Shown here: positions 46,522 to 56,393 of the stretch, piece after piece
How positions within the stretch are numbered: the first letter of the stretch is position 1
How the letters are laid out: every line of letters starts with the position of its first letter
Source of the DNA: Salegentibacter agarivorans
GTDB taxonomy: Bacteria > Bacteroidota > Bacteroidia > Flavobacteriales > Flavobacteriaceae
Assembly: GCF_900113135.1 (NCBI RefSeq)
Contig: NZ_FOOH01000007.1
Coordinates: forward strand, 1-64,000
Direction of reading: 5' to 3'
DNA length: 64,000 bases
The notes under the pieces: model-generated
Database searches by the model: none
Told to the model about the DNA's origin: nothing
Seen by the model: the letters and a program-made list of their open reading frames with translations, nothing else
Translations under genes and position numbers: made by a program

Positions 46522-48720
46522 CTAATTCGCTACTTCACTTATAAATTTAATGCGGTATAACCTAAGTTCTTCATCGTCATAATCGCCATCAAATTCCTGG
46601 ATGGCTTCATCTATTTTATCGGTTTCAGCTTCCAGAAAATATTCATGAATTTCTTCCTGCTGATCTTCATCTAAAATATCGTCTATCCAGTAATTTATAT
46701 TCAACTTGGTTCCGCTGTAAACAATTGCTTCCATTTCTTTGATGAATTCCTTCATCTCCATTCCTTTGGCAGAAGCAATATCATCTAAAGGTAATTTGCG
46801 GTCTACGTTCTGAATTATATATAATTTTAAAGCTGAATTTGCTCCGGTAGATTTCACCACCAAATCGTCTGGACGAACAATCTCATTTTCATCTACATAA
46901 CGCTGAATAAGTTCTACAAACTCTTTCCCAAACTTTTTGGCCTTGTTTTCGCCTACTCCAAAAATATTGGTAAGCTCTTCAATATTTACCGGATATTTTA
47001 TAGCCATATCTTCCAGCGAAGGATCCTGGAAAACTACAAAAGGAGGCACCTCGTTTTTTACTGCTACTTTTTTCCGAAGATCTTTCAGCATTTTCACCAG
47101 GGTTTTATCGACCCCAGAACCTCCCGACTGACTTGCAGTAGGAACAGCTTCAGTAGTACTATCAAAAATATGATCATCTGTCATCATAAAAGAAGTTGGA
47201 TTCTCTAAGAATTCTTCTCCTTTAGAAGTAAGTTTTATTACGCCATAGGTTTCTATATCTTTCTTTAATAAACCGGCTACCAAAGCCTGCCTAATTAAAG
47301 CCATCCAGTATTTCCCATCCCGGTCTTTTCCCTTTCCAAACAGTGGGTGAGCATCGGTTTTATGTGATAAAATAACCGCATTAGATTTTCCTATAAGTGT
47401 TTTTACAACTTCTTTAGATTTGTATAATTGCTTTGTTTCTTTTATTGTTTTTAAAAGTAATTCTACCTCTTTGCCAGCCTCATGTTGCTTTTTAGGATAC
47501 CTAACGTTATCGTCCATAGTGGCGCCTTCGCCGGTTTCGCTGTCAAACTCTTCCCCAAAATAATGCAAAATGAACTTTCGGCGGGAAATGGAAGTTTCTG
47601 CATAGGCAACTACCTCCTGAAGTAAAGCGTGACCAATTTCCTGTTCGGCTACTGGTTTTCCGCTCATAAATTTTTCGAGCTTTTCAATATCTTTATAAGA
47701 ATAGAAAGCCAAACAATGGCCTTCGCCACCATCTCTTCCTGCCCGACCGGTTTCCTGGTAATAACTTTCTATACTTTTTGGAATATCATGGTGAATCACA
47801 AACCGAACATCTGGTTTATCTATTCCCATCCCAAAGGCAATAGTAGCCACCACAACATCAATTTCTTCCATAAGAAACTGGTCCTGGTGTCTGCTTCGGG
47901 TTTTGGCATCCAGCCCCGCGTGGTAGGGTACGGCATTAATCCCGTTAACCTGCAGTGTTTGTGCGAGCTCTTCAACCTTTTTCCTGCTTAAACAATAGAT
48001 AATCCCAGATTTACCGCGGTGCTGTTTGATAAAACGGATAATATCCGCATTAACATTTTTGGTTTTTGGCCGTACCTCGTAATATAAATTCGGTCGGTTA
48101 AAACTCGCTTTAAAGGTATTTGCATCTGGAATACCAAGATTCTTCAAAATATCTTCCTGTACTTTTGGAGTCGCTGTAGCCGTAAGGGCAATAATTGGAA
48201 TATTATCGCCTATACGTTTTATGATACTTCGTAAATTTCGATATTCTGGTCTAAAATCGTGACCCCATTCACTTATACAATGCGCCTCATCTATAGCCAA
48301 AAAAGAAATCTTTTGCTGTTTTAAAAACTCAACATGATCTTCTTTGGTAAGTGATTCAGGTGCTACATAAAGCAGCTTGGTAACACCGTTAGCGATGTCT
48401 TCCTTAACCTGTTTTACTTCGGTTTTATTCAAAGAGGAATTTAGCACATGCGCAACGCCGTGCTCTGCAGAAATACTACGTATAGCATCTACCTGGTTCT
48501 TCATTAAAGCGATAAGGGGCGAAACCACAATTGCCGTTCCTTCTTCAATCAACGCAGGGAGTTGGTAACATAGGGATTTCCCTCCTCCGGTCGGCATTAC
48601 CACAAACGAATTATTTTTATTCACTATACTGGTAATCACCTCTTCCTGAAGGCCTTTGAATTGACTAAACCCAAAGTACTTCTTTAGCTGTTGGTGTAAA
48701 TCAATTTCCGTCAAACTCAT
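46522..48720 (-). CDS. recQ: ATP-dependent DNA helicase RecQ
   Basis: A 732-residue 3'-5' DNA helicase for recombination and replication repair. Motifs: PTGGGKSLCYQLPA (Walker A, about 40-53), DEAHCISEWGHDFRPEY (II plus the aromatic-rich loop), TATATPKVQED (III), and QETGRAGRDGG (VI). Then follow an RQC-like winged helix, an HRDC domain (about 530-610, with PFVVFQDPSLEDMA) and a C-terminal helix-turn-helix type tail with acidic end. The zinc-binding Cys set of E. coli RecQ is not evident. Divergent from kdsD. Confidence 0.95.
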   Translation of the reverse strand: MSLTEIDLHQQLKKYFGFSQFKGLQEEVITSIVNKNNSFVVMPTGGGKSLCYQLPALIEEGTAIVVSPLIALMKNQVDAIRSISAEHGVAHVLNSSLNKTEVKQVKEDIANGVTKLLYVAPESLTKEDHVEFLKQQKISFLAIDEAHCISEWGHDFRPEYRNLRSIIKRIGDNIPIIALTATATPKVQEDILKNLGIPDANTFKASFNRPNLYYEVRPKTKNVNADIIRFIKQHRGKSGIIYCLSRKKVEELAQTLQVNGINAVPYHAGLDAKTRSRHQDQFLMEEIDVVVATIAFGMGIDKPDVRFVIHHDIPKSIESYYQETGRAGRDGGEGHCLAFYSYKDIEKLEKFMSGKPVAEQEIGHALLQEVVAYAETSISRRKFILHYFGEEFDSETGEGATMDDNVRYPKKQHEAGKEVELLLKTIKETKQLYKSKEVVKTLIGKSNAVILSHKTDAHPLFGKGKDRDGKYWMALIRQALVAGLLKKDIETYGVIKLTSKGEEFLENPTSFMMTDDHIFDSTTEAVPTASQSGGSGVDKTLVKMLKDLRKKVAVKNEVPPFVVFQDPSLEDMAIKYPVNIEELTNIFGVGENKAKKFGKEFVELIQRYVDENEIVRPDDLVVKSTGANSALKLYIIQNVDRKLPLDDIASAKGMEMKEFIKEMEAIVYSGTKLNINYWIDDILDEDQQEEIHEYFLEAETDKIDEAIQEFDGDYDDEELRLYRIKFISEVAN

Positions 48721-48804
48721 TCAATTGTGTTACAATTTTACATACATTTGCATAACTAAAGATACATATTTCTTTAAACTCACAATCCTTAATTTTATCT
48801 AAAT

Positions 48805-49770
48805 TTGAAACTGAAGGAAAAAATCCTTATTGCTGCAAAAGAAACCATTTCCATTGAGGCCAAAGCAATTGCAAACCTGGAAAATTTTATTGATAGTGAG
48901 TTTGCCGAAGCCGTAGAAAAAATATATAAAGCTAAAGGAAGGGTAATTGTAACCGGCATAGGAAAAAGTGCCGTAATTGCCACAAAAATAGTAGCTACAC
49001 TTAATTCTACCGGCACACCTGCAATTTTTATGCACGCTGCAGACGCTATTCACGGAGACCTGGGAACCATACAAAAAGACGATGTCGTAATTTGTATTTC
49101 TAAAAGCGGAAATAGCCCTGAAATAAAAGTACTGGTACCTTATATTAAGGATTTCAATAATCTACTTATAGGAATTACGGCCGATAAAGAATCTTTTCTT
49201 GGAAGGGAATCTGACTATGTATTGAATTCTTATGTAGAAAAAGAAGCCTGCCCAAATAACCTGGCACCTACAACAAGTACAACGGCACAAATGGTTATAG
49301 GAGATGCTTTGGCAATTTGTCTTTTAAAATTGAAAGGATTTTCAAGAAAGGATTTTGCAAAATACCATCCCGGTGGTTCGCTTGGTAAAAAACTTTACCT
49401 GAGGGTAAGCGATATTACCGCACAAAATATGAAACCCCGGGTTTCACCAGAAACTTCAGTTACCGATGCAATAATAGAAATTTCAGAAAAAATGCTTGGA
49501 GTTACCGCAGTAATTGAAAACAATAAAATTATTGGTATAATCACAGATGGAGATATTAGGCGAATGCTTAAAAACAATACCGAATTCAAAAATCTTACAG
49601 CAAGAGATATTATGAGTCCCGCGCCAAAAACCATAGACCACGATTCCCTGGCGGTAGACGCTTTAGAAATGCTGGAAGAAAATAAAATATCCCAGTTACT
49701 TGCCCTGGATAACCAAACCTACGCGGGTGTAGTACATATACATAACCTAATTCGAGAAGGAATTTTATAA
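48805..49770 (+). CDS. kdsD: D-arabinose 5-phosphate isomerase, KpsF/GutQ/KdsD family
   Basis: A 321-residue enzyme converting ribulose 5-phosphate to arabinose 5-phosphate, the first step to Kdo for lipopolysaccharide. The SIS domain (GRVIVTGIGKSAVIATKIVA, ICISKSGNSPEIK) covers about 40-180 and a pair of CBS domains covers about 200-321. The start is TTG; no ATG lies nearby and homologs begin at the same place. The stop overlaps the tatC ATG by 1 nt, and tatC, the AhpD-like gene and lptB follow on the same strand. Confidence 0.93.
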   Translation: MKLKEKILIAAKETISIEAKAIANLENFIDSEFAEAVEKIYKAKGRVIVTGIGKSAVIATKIVATLNSTGTPAIFMHAADAIHGDLGTIQKDDVVICISKSGNSPEIKVLVPYIKDFNNLLIGITADKESFLGRESDYVLNSYVEKEACPNNLAPTTSTTAQMVIGDALAICLLKLKGFSRKDFAKYHPGGSLGKKLYLRVSDITAQNMKPRVSPETSVTDAIIEISEKMLGVTAVIENNKIIGIITDGDIRRMLKNNTEFKNLTARDIMSPAPKTIDHDSLAVDALEMLEENKISQLLALDNQTYAGVVHIHNLIREGIL

Positions 49771-50597
49771 TGAAGCAAATTGGCACCCCTGAACCAGAGA
49801 TGTCCTTTTTGGACCATTTAGAAGATTTAAGATGGCATCTAATAAGATCTGTTGTAGCAATTGTTGTGGCAGGCTCTATAGCTTTTCTTTTAAAGGGATT
49901 TATCTTTGACGTATTACTTTTTGGCCCCAGTAGAGGCGATTTTTTCTCTTATGATATTCTTTGCCGAATTTCTACTTCGCTTGGCTTAGATGCCGGTTTC
50001 TGTTTTGACGAGATGCCGTTTAGAATTCAAAGTAGAACCATGGGCGGGCAATTTTCAGCCCACGTCTGGACCTCTATAACGGCAGGGTTTATTATTGCTT
50101 TTCCCTATGTAATATACCAGTTTTGGTTATTTGTGGCCCCGGCAATGCACGATAATGAACGCAAACATGCCAAAGGATTTATATTTATTACTTCCCTGTT
50201 ATTTTTTATAGGAGTAATTTTTGGTTACTATGTGGTTACGCCATTATCTATAAATTTCCTCGGAAAATATCAGGTCAGTGAAACGGTTTTCAACGATTTT
50301 GATTTGGGTAGTTATATAGGTTTGGTTAGAGCTTCAGTACTAGCCAGCGGACTTATTTTTGAACTCCCTATTGTGATTTATTTCCTTACCCGGGTTGGAG
50401 TGGTAACGCCACAATTCCTAAAAAAATACCGAAAATATGCTTTGGTAATTGTGCTAATTCTTTCAGCAATAATCACCCCTCCAGATATTGTTAGCCAGAT
50501 AATTGTGGCAATTCCGGTATTGATACTTTATGAAGTAAGTATTATTATTTCAAAAGTAATCTACAAACAAGAACAAAGAAAATTTAATAAAAAATAG
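49770..50597 (+). CDS. tatC: Twin-arginine translocase subunit TatC
   Basis: A 275-residue inner-membrane protein with six membrane helices that recognises Tat signal peptides. The cytoplasmic MSFLDHLEDLRWHLIRS start and the FPYVIYQFWLFVAPAM segment are conserved. No tatA or tatB is beside it. It overlaps kdsD by one base. Confidence 0.95.
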   Translation: MKQIGTPEPEMSFLDHLEDLRWHLIRSVVAIVVAGSIAFLLKGFIFDVLLFGPSRGDFFSYDILCRISTSLGLDAGFCFDEMPFRIQSRTMGGQFSAHVWTSITAGFIIAFPYVIYQFWLFVAPAMHDNERKHAKGFIFITSLLFFIGVIFGYYVVTPLSINFLGKYQVSETVFNDFDLGSYIGLVRASVLASGLIFELPIVIYFLTRVGVVTPQFLKKYRKYALVIVLILSAIITPPDIVSQIIVAIPVLILYEVSIIISKVIYKQEQRKFNKK

Positions 50598-50599
50598 CT

Positions 50600-50950
50600 A
50601 TGATTAATAAAGTTGACGAATTCAATGCTTACCGTCAGCAGATGAATGATAAAATTCTTGGTGAGAACAATAAAGTACTCAAAAGGATTTTTAATTTAGA
50701 TACCAACGCTTTTACAGAAGGCGCGGTAGATAAAAAAACAAAAGAATTATTAGGCCTTGTTGCCTCATTAGTTTTACGTTGCGACGATTGTGTAAAATAC
50801 CACTTAGAATCCAGTTACAAAGAAGGTTTATCCCGAGAGCAGGTTATGGAAACCCTGAGTATTGGAACTTTAATTGGAGGTACAATTGTAATCCCTCATC
50901 TGCGTCGTGCCCACGAATACTGGGAAGCCTTAGAGGAATCTAAAGAATAA
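50600..50950 (+). CDS. Carboxymuconolactone decarboxylase / AhpD-like protein
   Basis: A 116-residue all-helical protein with the AhpD-type redox motif CDDCVKYHL (CxxC then His three residues on) in LVASLVLRCDDCVKYH. It may act as an alkylhydroperoxidase-like disulfide reductase. It is 2 nt behind tatC and 45 nt before lptB, so it travels with the kdsD-tatC-lptB string as a fixed neighbour. Confidence 0.87.
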   Translation: MINKVDEFNAYRQQMNDKILGENNKVLKRIFNLDTNAFTEGAVDKKTKELLGLVASLVLRCDDCVKYHLESSYKEGLSREQVMETLSIGTLIGGTIVIPHLRRAHEYWEALEESKE

Positions 50951-50995
50951 CAGGCTGGCATAAAAAATGTAACTTAGCTCTAAAATGCTATTTGA

Positions 50996-51736
50996 ATGAA
51001 ATTACGCGCCGAGAATTTAGTTAAAGCCTATAAAGGAAAAGAAGTTGTAAAAGGAATCTCGCTGGAAGTAAACCAGGGAGAAATTGTTGGATTACTGGGA
51101 CCAAACGGTGCCGGTAAAACCACTTCTTTTTATATGATTGTGGGTCTAATAAAGCCAAATTCCGGAAAAATTGTTTTAGACCAGGTTAATATCACTAAAT
51201 ATCCAATGTACAAAAGAGCACAGCACGGGATTGGATATTTAGCCCAGGAAGCTTCGGTTTTCAGAAAACTTAGTATTGAAGACAATATTATGAGTGTACT
51301 GGAACTCACAGATCTTTCTAAAGAAGAGCGTCACCATAAAATGGAAACCCTAATTGAAGAATTCGGTTTAGGCCATATTCGAAAAAACCGTGGTGACCTT
51401 TTAAGTGGTGGAGAGCGCCGCCGTACCGAAATTGCCCGTGCCCTCGCAACCGATCCTAACTTTATTCTTCTCGACGAACCTTTTGCCGGCGTAGATCCCG
51501 TTGCTGTAGAAGATATTCAAAGAATTGTAGCACAGTTAAAGGATAAAAATATCGGGATTCTTATTACCGATCACAACGTGCAGGAAACCCTGGCGATTAC
51601 CGACAGAACTTACCTGATGTTTGAAGGAAGCATCCTAAAGCACGGCCAACCCGAAGAACTCGCCGAAGACGAAATGGTGAGAAAAGTTTACCTGGGACAA
51701 AACTTTGAGTTAAGAAAAAAGAAGTTATTTAAGTAA
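50996..51736 (+). CDS. lptB: LPS export ABC transporter ATP-binding protein LptB
   Basis: A 246-residue ABC ATPase powering lipopolysaccharide extraction from the inner membrane with LptFG. Walker [10 protein letters not shown] (about 34-42), signature [15 protein letters not shown], Walker [14 protein letters not shown] and the His switch LITDHNV are intact; GVDP and the YLGxxF C-terminal text are typical of LptB. Its presence with kdsD links this string to lipopolysaccharide. Confidence 0.95.
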   Translation: MKLRAENLVKAYKGKEVVKGISLEVNQGEIVGLLGPNGAGKTTSFYMIVGLIKPNSGKIVLDQVNITKYPMYKRAQHGIGYLAQEASVFRKLSIEDNIMSVLELTDLSKEERHHKMETLIEEFGLGHIRKNRGDLLSGGERRRTEIARALATDPNFILLDEPFAGVDPVAVEDIQRIVAQLKDKNIGILITDHNVQETLAITDRTYLMFEGSILKHGQPEELAEDEMVRKVYLGQNFELRKKKLFK

Positions 51737-51750
51737 AAACTACAAAAGAA

Positions 51751-51819
51751 CGTCATGCTGAACTTGTTTCAGCATCTATTACGAAACAACCTATACCCTG
51801 AAACCAGTTCAGGGTGACG
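51751..51819. repeat. Dispersed palindromic repeat, copy 2
   Basis: CGTCATGCTGAACTTGTTTC at the left end and CAGTTCAGGGTGACG at the right. Two hairpins with outer inverted CGTCA/TGACG. Lies between lptB and pssA, whose genes converge here. Confidence 0.75.
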
Positions 51820-51875
51820 ATACGATCTGCGTTAAAAATAAAATATAAAAAGTATACCTACATTAAAAACCTTTA

Positions 51876-52634
51876 TCATACCTCCTCATTCTTCGGAAAA
51901 ACCACCGATAAAATCACATAACTAAAAATAATTAAGGGTACGGCTACAAACTGAAATACCAGGGTTAACACCAAACATAATAAAAGAAAGAAGTATCGTA
52001 CTTTATTATCGGCAAATCCCCAGTTTTTAAATTTAAGGGCAAAAAGTTTTATTTCGGCATTTAAGAGATAACAACTAAGAAGCGTAATAGCAATTAAAAA
52101 CCATTCATTTAAAATTAAACCGGTTAAAAAACTATCGGGTTGATAAGTTAAAATAAGTGGAAAACTTAAAACCAGTAGTGCATTTGCCGGAGTGGGAACG
52201 CCAATAAATGAATCGGTTTGACGATCATCTACATTGAATTTCGCCAGTCTGTAAGCCGAGGCTAAAGAAATGAGCAAACCAATTAAAGCAAGCGTATTAA
52301 AATTCCAATCCCACCAACCGGTATTCACTTCCCAACCCGTGTTTTCTACCCCCGAATTTCCCGGCAAGGCGTTATCTAGCAATTGATACATTACAATTCC
52401 CGGCACTACTCCACTGGTAACAACATCGGCTAAAGAATCAAGTTGCAACCCAATATCACTGGAAACTTTTAAGCTTCTGGCTGCAAGCCCATCAAAAAAA
52501 TCGAAGAAAATTCCTCCGGCTACAAAAATAGCGGCCATAATGAGACTCCCCTGTACAGCGAAAATAACCGCGATGGTTCCGCAGAGAAGATTTAAAAGCG
52601 TAATTAAATTCGGAATATGTCTTTTTATGCTCAT
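51876..52634 (-). CDS. pssA: CDP-diacylglycerol--serine O-phosphatidyltransferase
   Basis: A 252-residue membrane enzyme making phosphatidylserine, the precursor of phosphatidylethanolamine. The CDP-alcohol phosphotransferase motif is complete: DFFDGLAARSLKVSSDIG followed by QLDSLAD. About 7-8 membrane helices. I start at the ATG at 52634 (MSIKRHIPNLITLLN), as homologs do; the frame is open 42 codons further up without family-like sequence. Confidence 0.92.
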   Translation of the reverse strand: MSIKRHIPNLITLLNLLCGTIAVIFAVQGSLIMAAIFVAGGIFFDFFDGLAARSLKVSSDIGLQLDSLADVVTSGVVPGIVMYQLLDNALPGNSGVENTGWEVNTGWWDWNFNTLALIGLLISLASAYRLAKFNVDDRQTDSFIGVPTPANALLVLSFPLILTYQPDSFLTGLILNEWFLIAITLLSCYLLNAEIKLFALKFKNWGFADNKVRYFFLLLCLVLTLVFQFVAVPLIIFSYVILSVVFPKNEEV

Positions 52635-52788
52635 AGATTGCTCATAGATTGATTTCTGAAACACTAAACTAATCAATTGCCACCTGTTTCTACAAGTTTT
52701 TTTAATTTCAGAAAGAACAATTACAAAAGCTTTAACTTCAAAGAAATTATTAAAATCCAAATAAAGATGACTGATTTTTTTTGCAAAT

Positions 52789-52867
52789 CGTCATTCTGAA
52801 TTTATTTCAGAATCTAAGATGTTGATAATCAAACCATGTTAGAAGCTGAAACAAGTTCAGCTTGACG
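52789..52867. repeat. Dispersed palindromic repeat, copy 3
   Basis: CGTCATTCTGAATTTATTTC at the left and AGCTGAAACAAGTTCAGC at the right, ending TTGACG. Same two-hairpin plan as the other copies, with arm sequences changed in a compensating way (TTCTGAA/TTCAGAA). Confidence 0.75.
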
Positions 52868-52991
52868 AAATCTGGCGTTTCACACAACCTCGGGAATCGG
52901 AAAAAAATCTTGACCCTCGGTACAAGCCCGCCATTCCGGGCAGGTGTCGGGAATTAATCCCTCAATGAAGGATTAAAATATAATAGTTTGC

Positions 52992-52999
52992 TATTTTTG
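52992..52999 (+). promoter_or_regulatory. Candidate -7 box for lnt
   Basis: TATTTTTG fits TAnnTTTG and lies 17 nt before the lnt ATG. No -33 TTTG at the usual spacing, so the call is weak. Confidence 0.3.
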
Positions 53000-53016
53000 A
53001 ACAGAATTCCCTAAGT

Positions 53017-54609
53017 ATGAAAAACCTTCTTTATGCAATTTCAAGCGGACTTTTATTAGCATTTGCCTGGCCAACTTATGGCTTTCCTTTGCTTTTATTT
53101 TTTGCCTTTGTCCCAATGCTCTATGCAGAATTTAAAGTTAGAAATTCAAAAAAGAAATATATTAAATGGAGGGTGCTTGGCTTGGCTTATCTAAGCTTTT
53201 TCCTCTGGAATCTCATTACAACATACTGGCTCTATTTTTCTACCGCATTTGGCGGTGCTTTTGCCGTCCTGGTAAATTCCCTCCTAATGGCACTGGTATT
53301 TTTGCTCTATCATATAGTAGCAAAACGTACCGGATTTAGCGCTGCATCAGCCTTTTTGGTTAGTATTTGGATAGTTTTCGAAAAACTGCATCTCGCCTGG
53401 GAATTTTCCTGGCCCTGGTTAAACCTGGGAAATGCTTTTTCTGAATTCCAAAACTGGGTGCAGTGGTATGAATATACAGGAACCTTTGGCGGCACACTTT
53501 GGGTTTGGCTCGCCAATATCGCTTGCTTTAAAGCGGTATTACTCTACAAAGAATTCAAGTATAAAGATTTTATTTACCGTGGAATCTTCAAAATTGTATT
53601 ACTGATTTTAATCCCTATTGGTGTTTCCTATTTATTATTAAGCCAGGTTGAAGAAAAAGGAGAAACGATGGAAGTGGTTATCCTGCAGCCAAATATTAAT
53701 CCGTATACCGAAAAATACAATACCACCGATACACGGATTGGCGAGTTACTACTGAAGCTCAGTGAAGAAAAAGTGAGTGAGAAAACTAAACTTATTTTAG
53801 CTCCAGAAACCGTTTTTGCCGATGGAACCGTGCTGCCAAATTTTGAACAATCTGAAGCAGCTTTTTTCTCCAGACAACTTATAAATAAATATCCTCAAAC
53901 TAATTTTCTTAGTGGGATTTCTTTTTATGAAAGGTTCAGTGATCCGGCAAAAGTTAGGGAACAAAGCAATCAATTAGGGCCAAACGTCTGGTATGATGAT
54001 TATAATTCGGCTTTTTTAATGAATACGGAAGATATTCCGCAGCTTTATCATAAATCTAAACTCGTAGTTGGCGTAGAGAACTTTCCTTATCAGGAAATCC
54101 TGAAACCTATTTTAGGTGATGTTATGATAGATCTCGGTGGCACCGTAGCGATGAAGACCACACAGGAAGACCGGGAAGTTTTCGCTTTGGATAATAATTC
54201 GGCTACGGGCCCCATTATTTGCTACGAATCCGTTTATGGAGAATATGTAACAGGATATGTAGAAAATGGCGCAGATTTTCTTAGCATTATTACGAACGAT
54301 GCCTGGTGGGGAAACTCACAAGGCCACAAACAGCATCTTAGTTATGCTAAATTACGTGCCATAGAAACCCGTCGCGATGTAGTGCGAAGTGCAAATACTG
54401 GGATTTCAGCATTTATCAATCAAAAAGGAGAAATCACAAAAAGTCTGGGTTATGAGGAACAAGGCAGCATCAAGGCTGATATTCATCTTAATTCAGAAAA
54501 AACTTTTTACGTAGAATATGGAGATTATTTAGCGAGAGTAGCGCAATTCCTGGCTTTGTTTATTTTTCTCTTTGCGATAGTAAAGTATAAACGAAACAGG
54601 CCTTCATAA
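53017..54609 (+). CDS. lnt: Apolipoprotein N-acyltransferase
   Basis: A 530-residue inner-membrane enzyme that adds the third acyl chain to lipoproteins. Eight or so N-terminal and C-terminal membrane helices flank a nitrilase domain (about 215-495) with the catalytic triad visible: Glu in LAPETVF, Lys in YHKSKLVVGVE and Cys in GPIICYESVYG. The many lipoproteins in this window would be its substrates. Single gene on the plus strand, convergent with the polysaccharide cluster. Confidence 0.95.
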   Translation: MKNLLYAISSGLLLAFAWPTYGFPLLLFFAFVPMLYAEFKVRNSKKKYIKWRVLGLAYLSFFLWNLITTYWLYFSTAFGGAFAVLVNSLLMALVFLLYHIVAKRTGFSAASAFLVSIWIVFEKLHLAWEFSWPWLNLGNAFSEFQNWVQWYEYTGTFGGTLWVWLANIACFKAVLLYKEFKYKDFIYRGIFKIVLLILIPIGVSYLLLSQVEEKGETMEVVILQPNINPYTEKYNTTDTRIGELLLKLSEEKVSEKTKLILAPETVFADGTVLPNFEQSEAAFFSRQLINKYPQTNFLSGISFYERFSDPAKVREQSNQLGPNVWYDDYNSAFLMNTEDIPQLYHKSKLVVGVENFPYQEILKPILGDVMIDLGGTVAMKTTQEDREVFALDNNSATGPIICYESVYGEYVTGYVENGADFLSIITNDAWWGNSQGHKQHLSYAKLRAIETRRDVVRSANTGISAFINQKGEITKSLGYEEQGSIKADIHLNSEKTFYVEYGDYLARVAQFLALFIFLFAIVKYKRNRPS

Positions 54610-54656
54610 AGCTTTTCATGCTTACTGCTATTGCGCACTGCCAACTGAGAACTGAA

Positions 54657-56051
54657 CTATTGTCCCCGGAAAAAAATTACCGTGCTTAAGGTTTTCAGGA
54701 TAATATTCAGGTCAAGAAAAATTCCGCGATGTTTTATGTAATAGAGATCATACTGAAGCTTTACCAGGCTATCGGTATGGCAATTCCCATAATCTGCTTT
54801 TACCTGCGCCCAACCGGTTAAACCCGGTTTTACCACGTGTCGCGTTTCGTAAAAAGGGATTACTTTAGATAATTCATTCACAAAAACCGGCCTTTCCGGT
54901 CTAGGCCCAATCAGGCTCATTTCACCTTTTAATACATTATAAAACTGCGGGATTTCATCTAGACGAGACCTTCTTAAAAACTTTCCAAAGCGAGTAGTGC
55001 GTAAATCGTTCTTTTGGGCGTATTGAGGTCCGTTAGGTTCGGCATCCTTTACCATAGTTCTTAACTTCAAAATCCTGAAAACTTCTCCATATTTACCAAT
55101 CCTTTCCTGCCTATAAAAAAGGGATCCACGGTTTCCCAGAAAGTTAGCTATTAAAATAATTGGCAGCATTAGTATCAAAAAAGTTAGCCCTATTATCGCG
55201 ATAATAATATCGAATATTCTAAAGAAAAATTGATAAAATTTATTCTGATTACTTCGGCTAAAAGGAAAATATCGGTAAAAATCTTTATCTACGTGCTGCA
55301 CGGGAATGCGCTGGGTAATTTCTTCGTAAACCTGTGTATAATCTTTAATAGGAAAACCCGCCTTCAGCAAAACACTTAACTGGTTATACAATGGCAGCAT
55401 CAAACCTTCTTTGTAGCCACTGGCCACCACAATTTCGTTTATATGATGCTCTTTAATAGCTTCTGTAAGGTCTTCCACCTCAAACCTAATCAGCTTATCT
55501 TCATCTATTTCTGAAGAAATCCGGTCTTCGGTTTTAATATAACCCACCACCACGTAATTCGGATCAGATTTTTGAAGATCGGAGCTAATAAGGTTTATAT
55601 CAAAAGAATTGCCTACCACCAGTACCCGCTTATAAAACCTTGGAGAAGAAATTAAAGTAATATAAACCAGTCGCCATAGTAACAGCGGAATCAAAATTGC
55701 GAGAAAGAAAAAGAGAATTTGCAAGCGATTTTCAGGCAAACTTGGCGTTAAAAAAGGCGTAAGGATATAGAACAAAACCGTTGCTCCAGAGCTTAACAAT
55801 GAGTTCTGCAATACGCTATCAAAATTTGACGCTTTTTGAAGATCGTAGAGTTCAAAAATGCTGGCAAAAAGATTAAAATAAAGGAGTAAAACGAGGGTCC
55901 AATACCAGTTTTGTGAATCTATTCTAAAATAATCGAATTCAAAGATAATTCCTATCAGGCTGAGACAGGTTAAAATACAAAGCGAGTCTAACAAACGTAG
56001 TAATACCTTACGCTCAGAGATTTCAAAATGTACAAGTGGCCGTTGGGACAT
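54657..56051 (-). CDS. Polyprenyl-phosphate sugar phosphotransferase (WcaJ-like priming enzyme)
   Basis: A 464-residue priming enzyme that moves a hexose-1-phosphate onto undecaprenyl phosphate to begin exopolysaccharide or O-antigen synthesis. Four N-terminal membrane helices, a Rossmann-like CoA-binding-type domain (RVLVVGNSFDINLI), a fifth helix, then the catalytic bacterial sugar transferase domain (FYRQERIGKYGEVFRILKLR, RRSRLDEIPQFYNVLKGEMS, GPRPERP, KPGLTGWAQV). Being the last gene of the leftward cluster, it likely defines the downstream end of the locus. The sugar (glucose or galactose) is not evident. Confidence 0.92.
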   Translation of the reverse strand: MSQRPLVHFEISERKVLLRLLDSLCILTCLSLIGIIFEFDYFRIDSQNWYWTLVLLLYFNLFASIFELYDLQKASNFDSVLQNSLLSSGATVLFYILTPFLTPSLPENRLQILFFFLAILIPLLLWRLVYITLISSPRFYKRVLVVGNSFDINLISSDLQKSDPNYVVVGYIKTEDRISSEIDEDKLIRFEVEDLTEAIKEHHINEIVVASGYKEGLMLPLYNQLSVLLKAGFPIKDYTQVYEEITQRIPVQHVDKDFYRYFPFSRSNQNKFYQFFFRIFDIIIAIIGLTFLILMLPIILIANFLGNRGSLFYRQERIGKYGEVFRILKLRTMVKDAEPNGPQYAQKNDLRTTRFGKFLRRSRLDEIPQFYNVLKGEMSLIGPRPERPVFVNELSKVIPFYETRHVVKPGLTGWAQVKADYGNCHTDSLVKLQYDLYYIKHRGIFLDLNIILKTLSTVIFFRGQ

Positions 56052-56393
56052 AGCTTACCTACTTACGGGCTAAAGATAGAATTTTTTTGATTTCTACCAT
56101 TCTTATTACAGGAAAATGAAACAGGAGTATTTTGGCCACAAAGGCACGAATATCTTTTTGCTTAAAATGAAGAAACCCACCAACTTTTACGCTGTGCGGA
56201 AAAAATCAGATACTTTCCGGAAAGACCTGGTTTCGTCAAGCTGAACTTGTTTCAGCTTCTAACATGTTATTACTTAAAACAGCTTAGATCTCCGAAAAAA
56301 TTTCGGAGCAGGCTCTGAAAAAGTTCAGGATGACGTCTATTATTTACTTTTTAGGCAGCTTTTTTTATATAATACAGCCAGAGAAGCGAATAT
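56052..56393. other. Gene-free stretch inside the polysaccharide cluster
   Basis: Contains copy 4 of the dispersed repeat and a CTCCGAAA/TTTCGGAG hairpin (about 56290-56308) within it. No gene or clear promoter recognised. Confidence 0.5.
56234..56335. repeat. Dispersed palindromic repeat, copy 4
   Basis: CGTCAAGCTGAACTTGTTTC at the left and AAAAGTTCAGGATGACG at the right. This copy is longer, with an extra TCCGAAA/TTTCGGA hairpin in the middle. Confidence 0.72.

Larger units (their letters stand above)
52635..53016. other. Gene-free stretch between pssA and lnt
   Basis: Holds copy 3 of the dispersed repeat, a small hairpin with GCCCG/CGGGC arms (about 52927-52941), and a -7-like box for lnt near the right end. 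No gene seen. Confidence 0.5.

Noticed and set aside
46408-56335. Reading the four dispersed repeats as simple terminators
   Set aside because: They may stop transcription, but they have no T-run at a fixed place, contain two hairpins each and share outer ends, so a repeat family is the better description.
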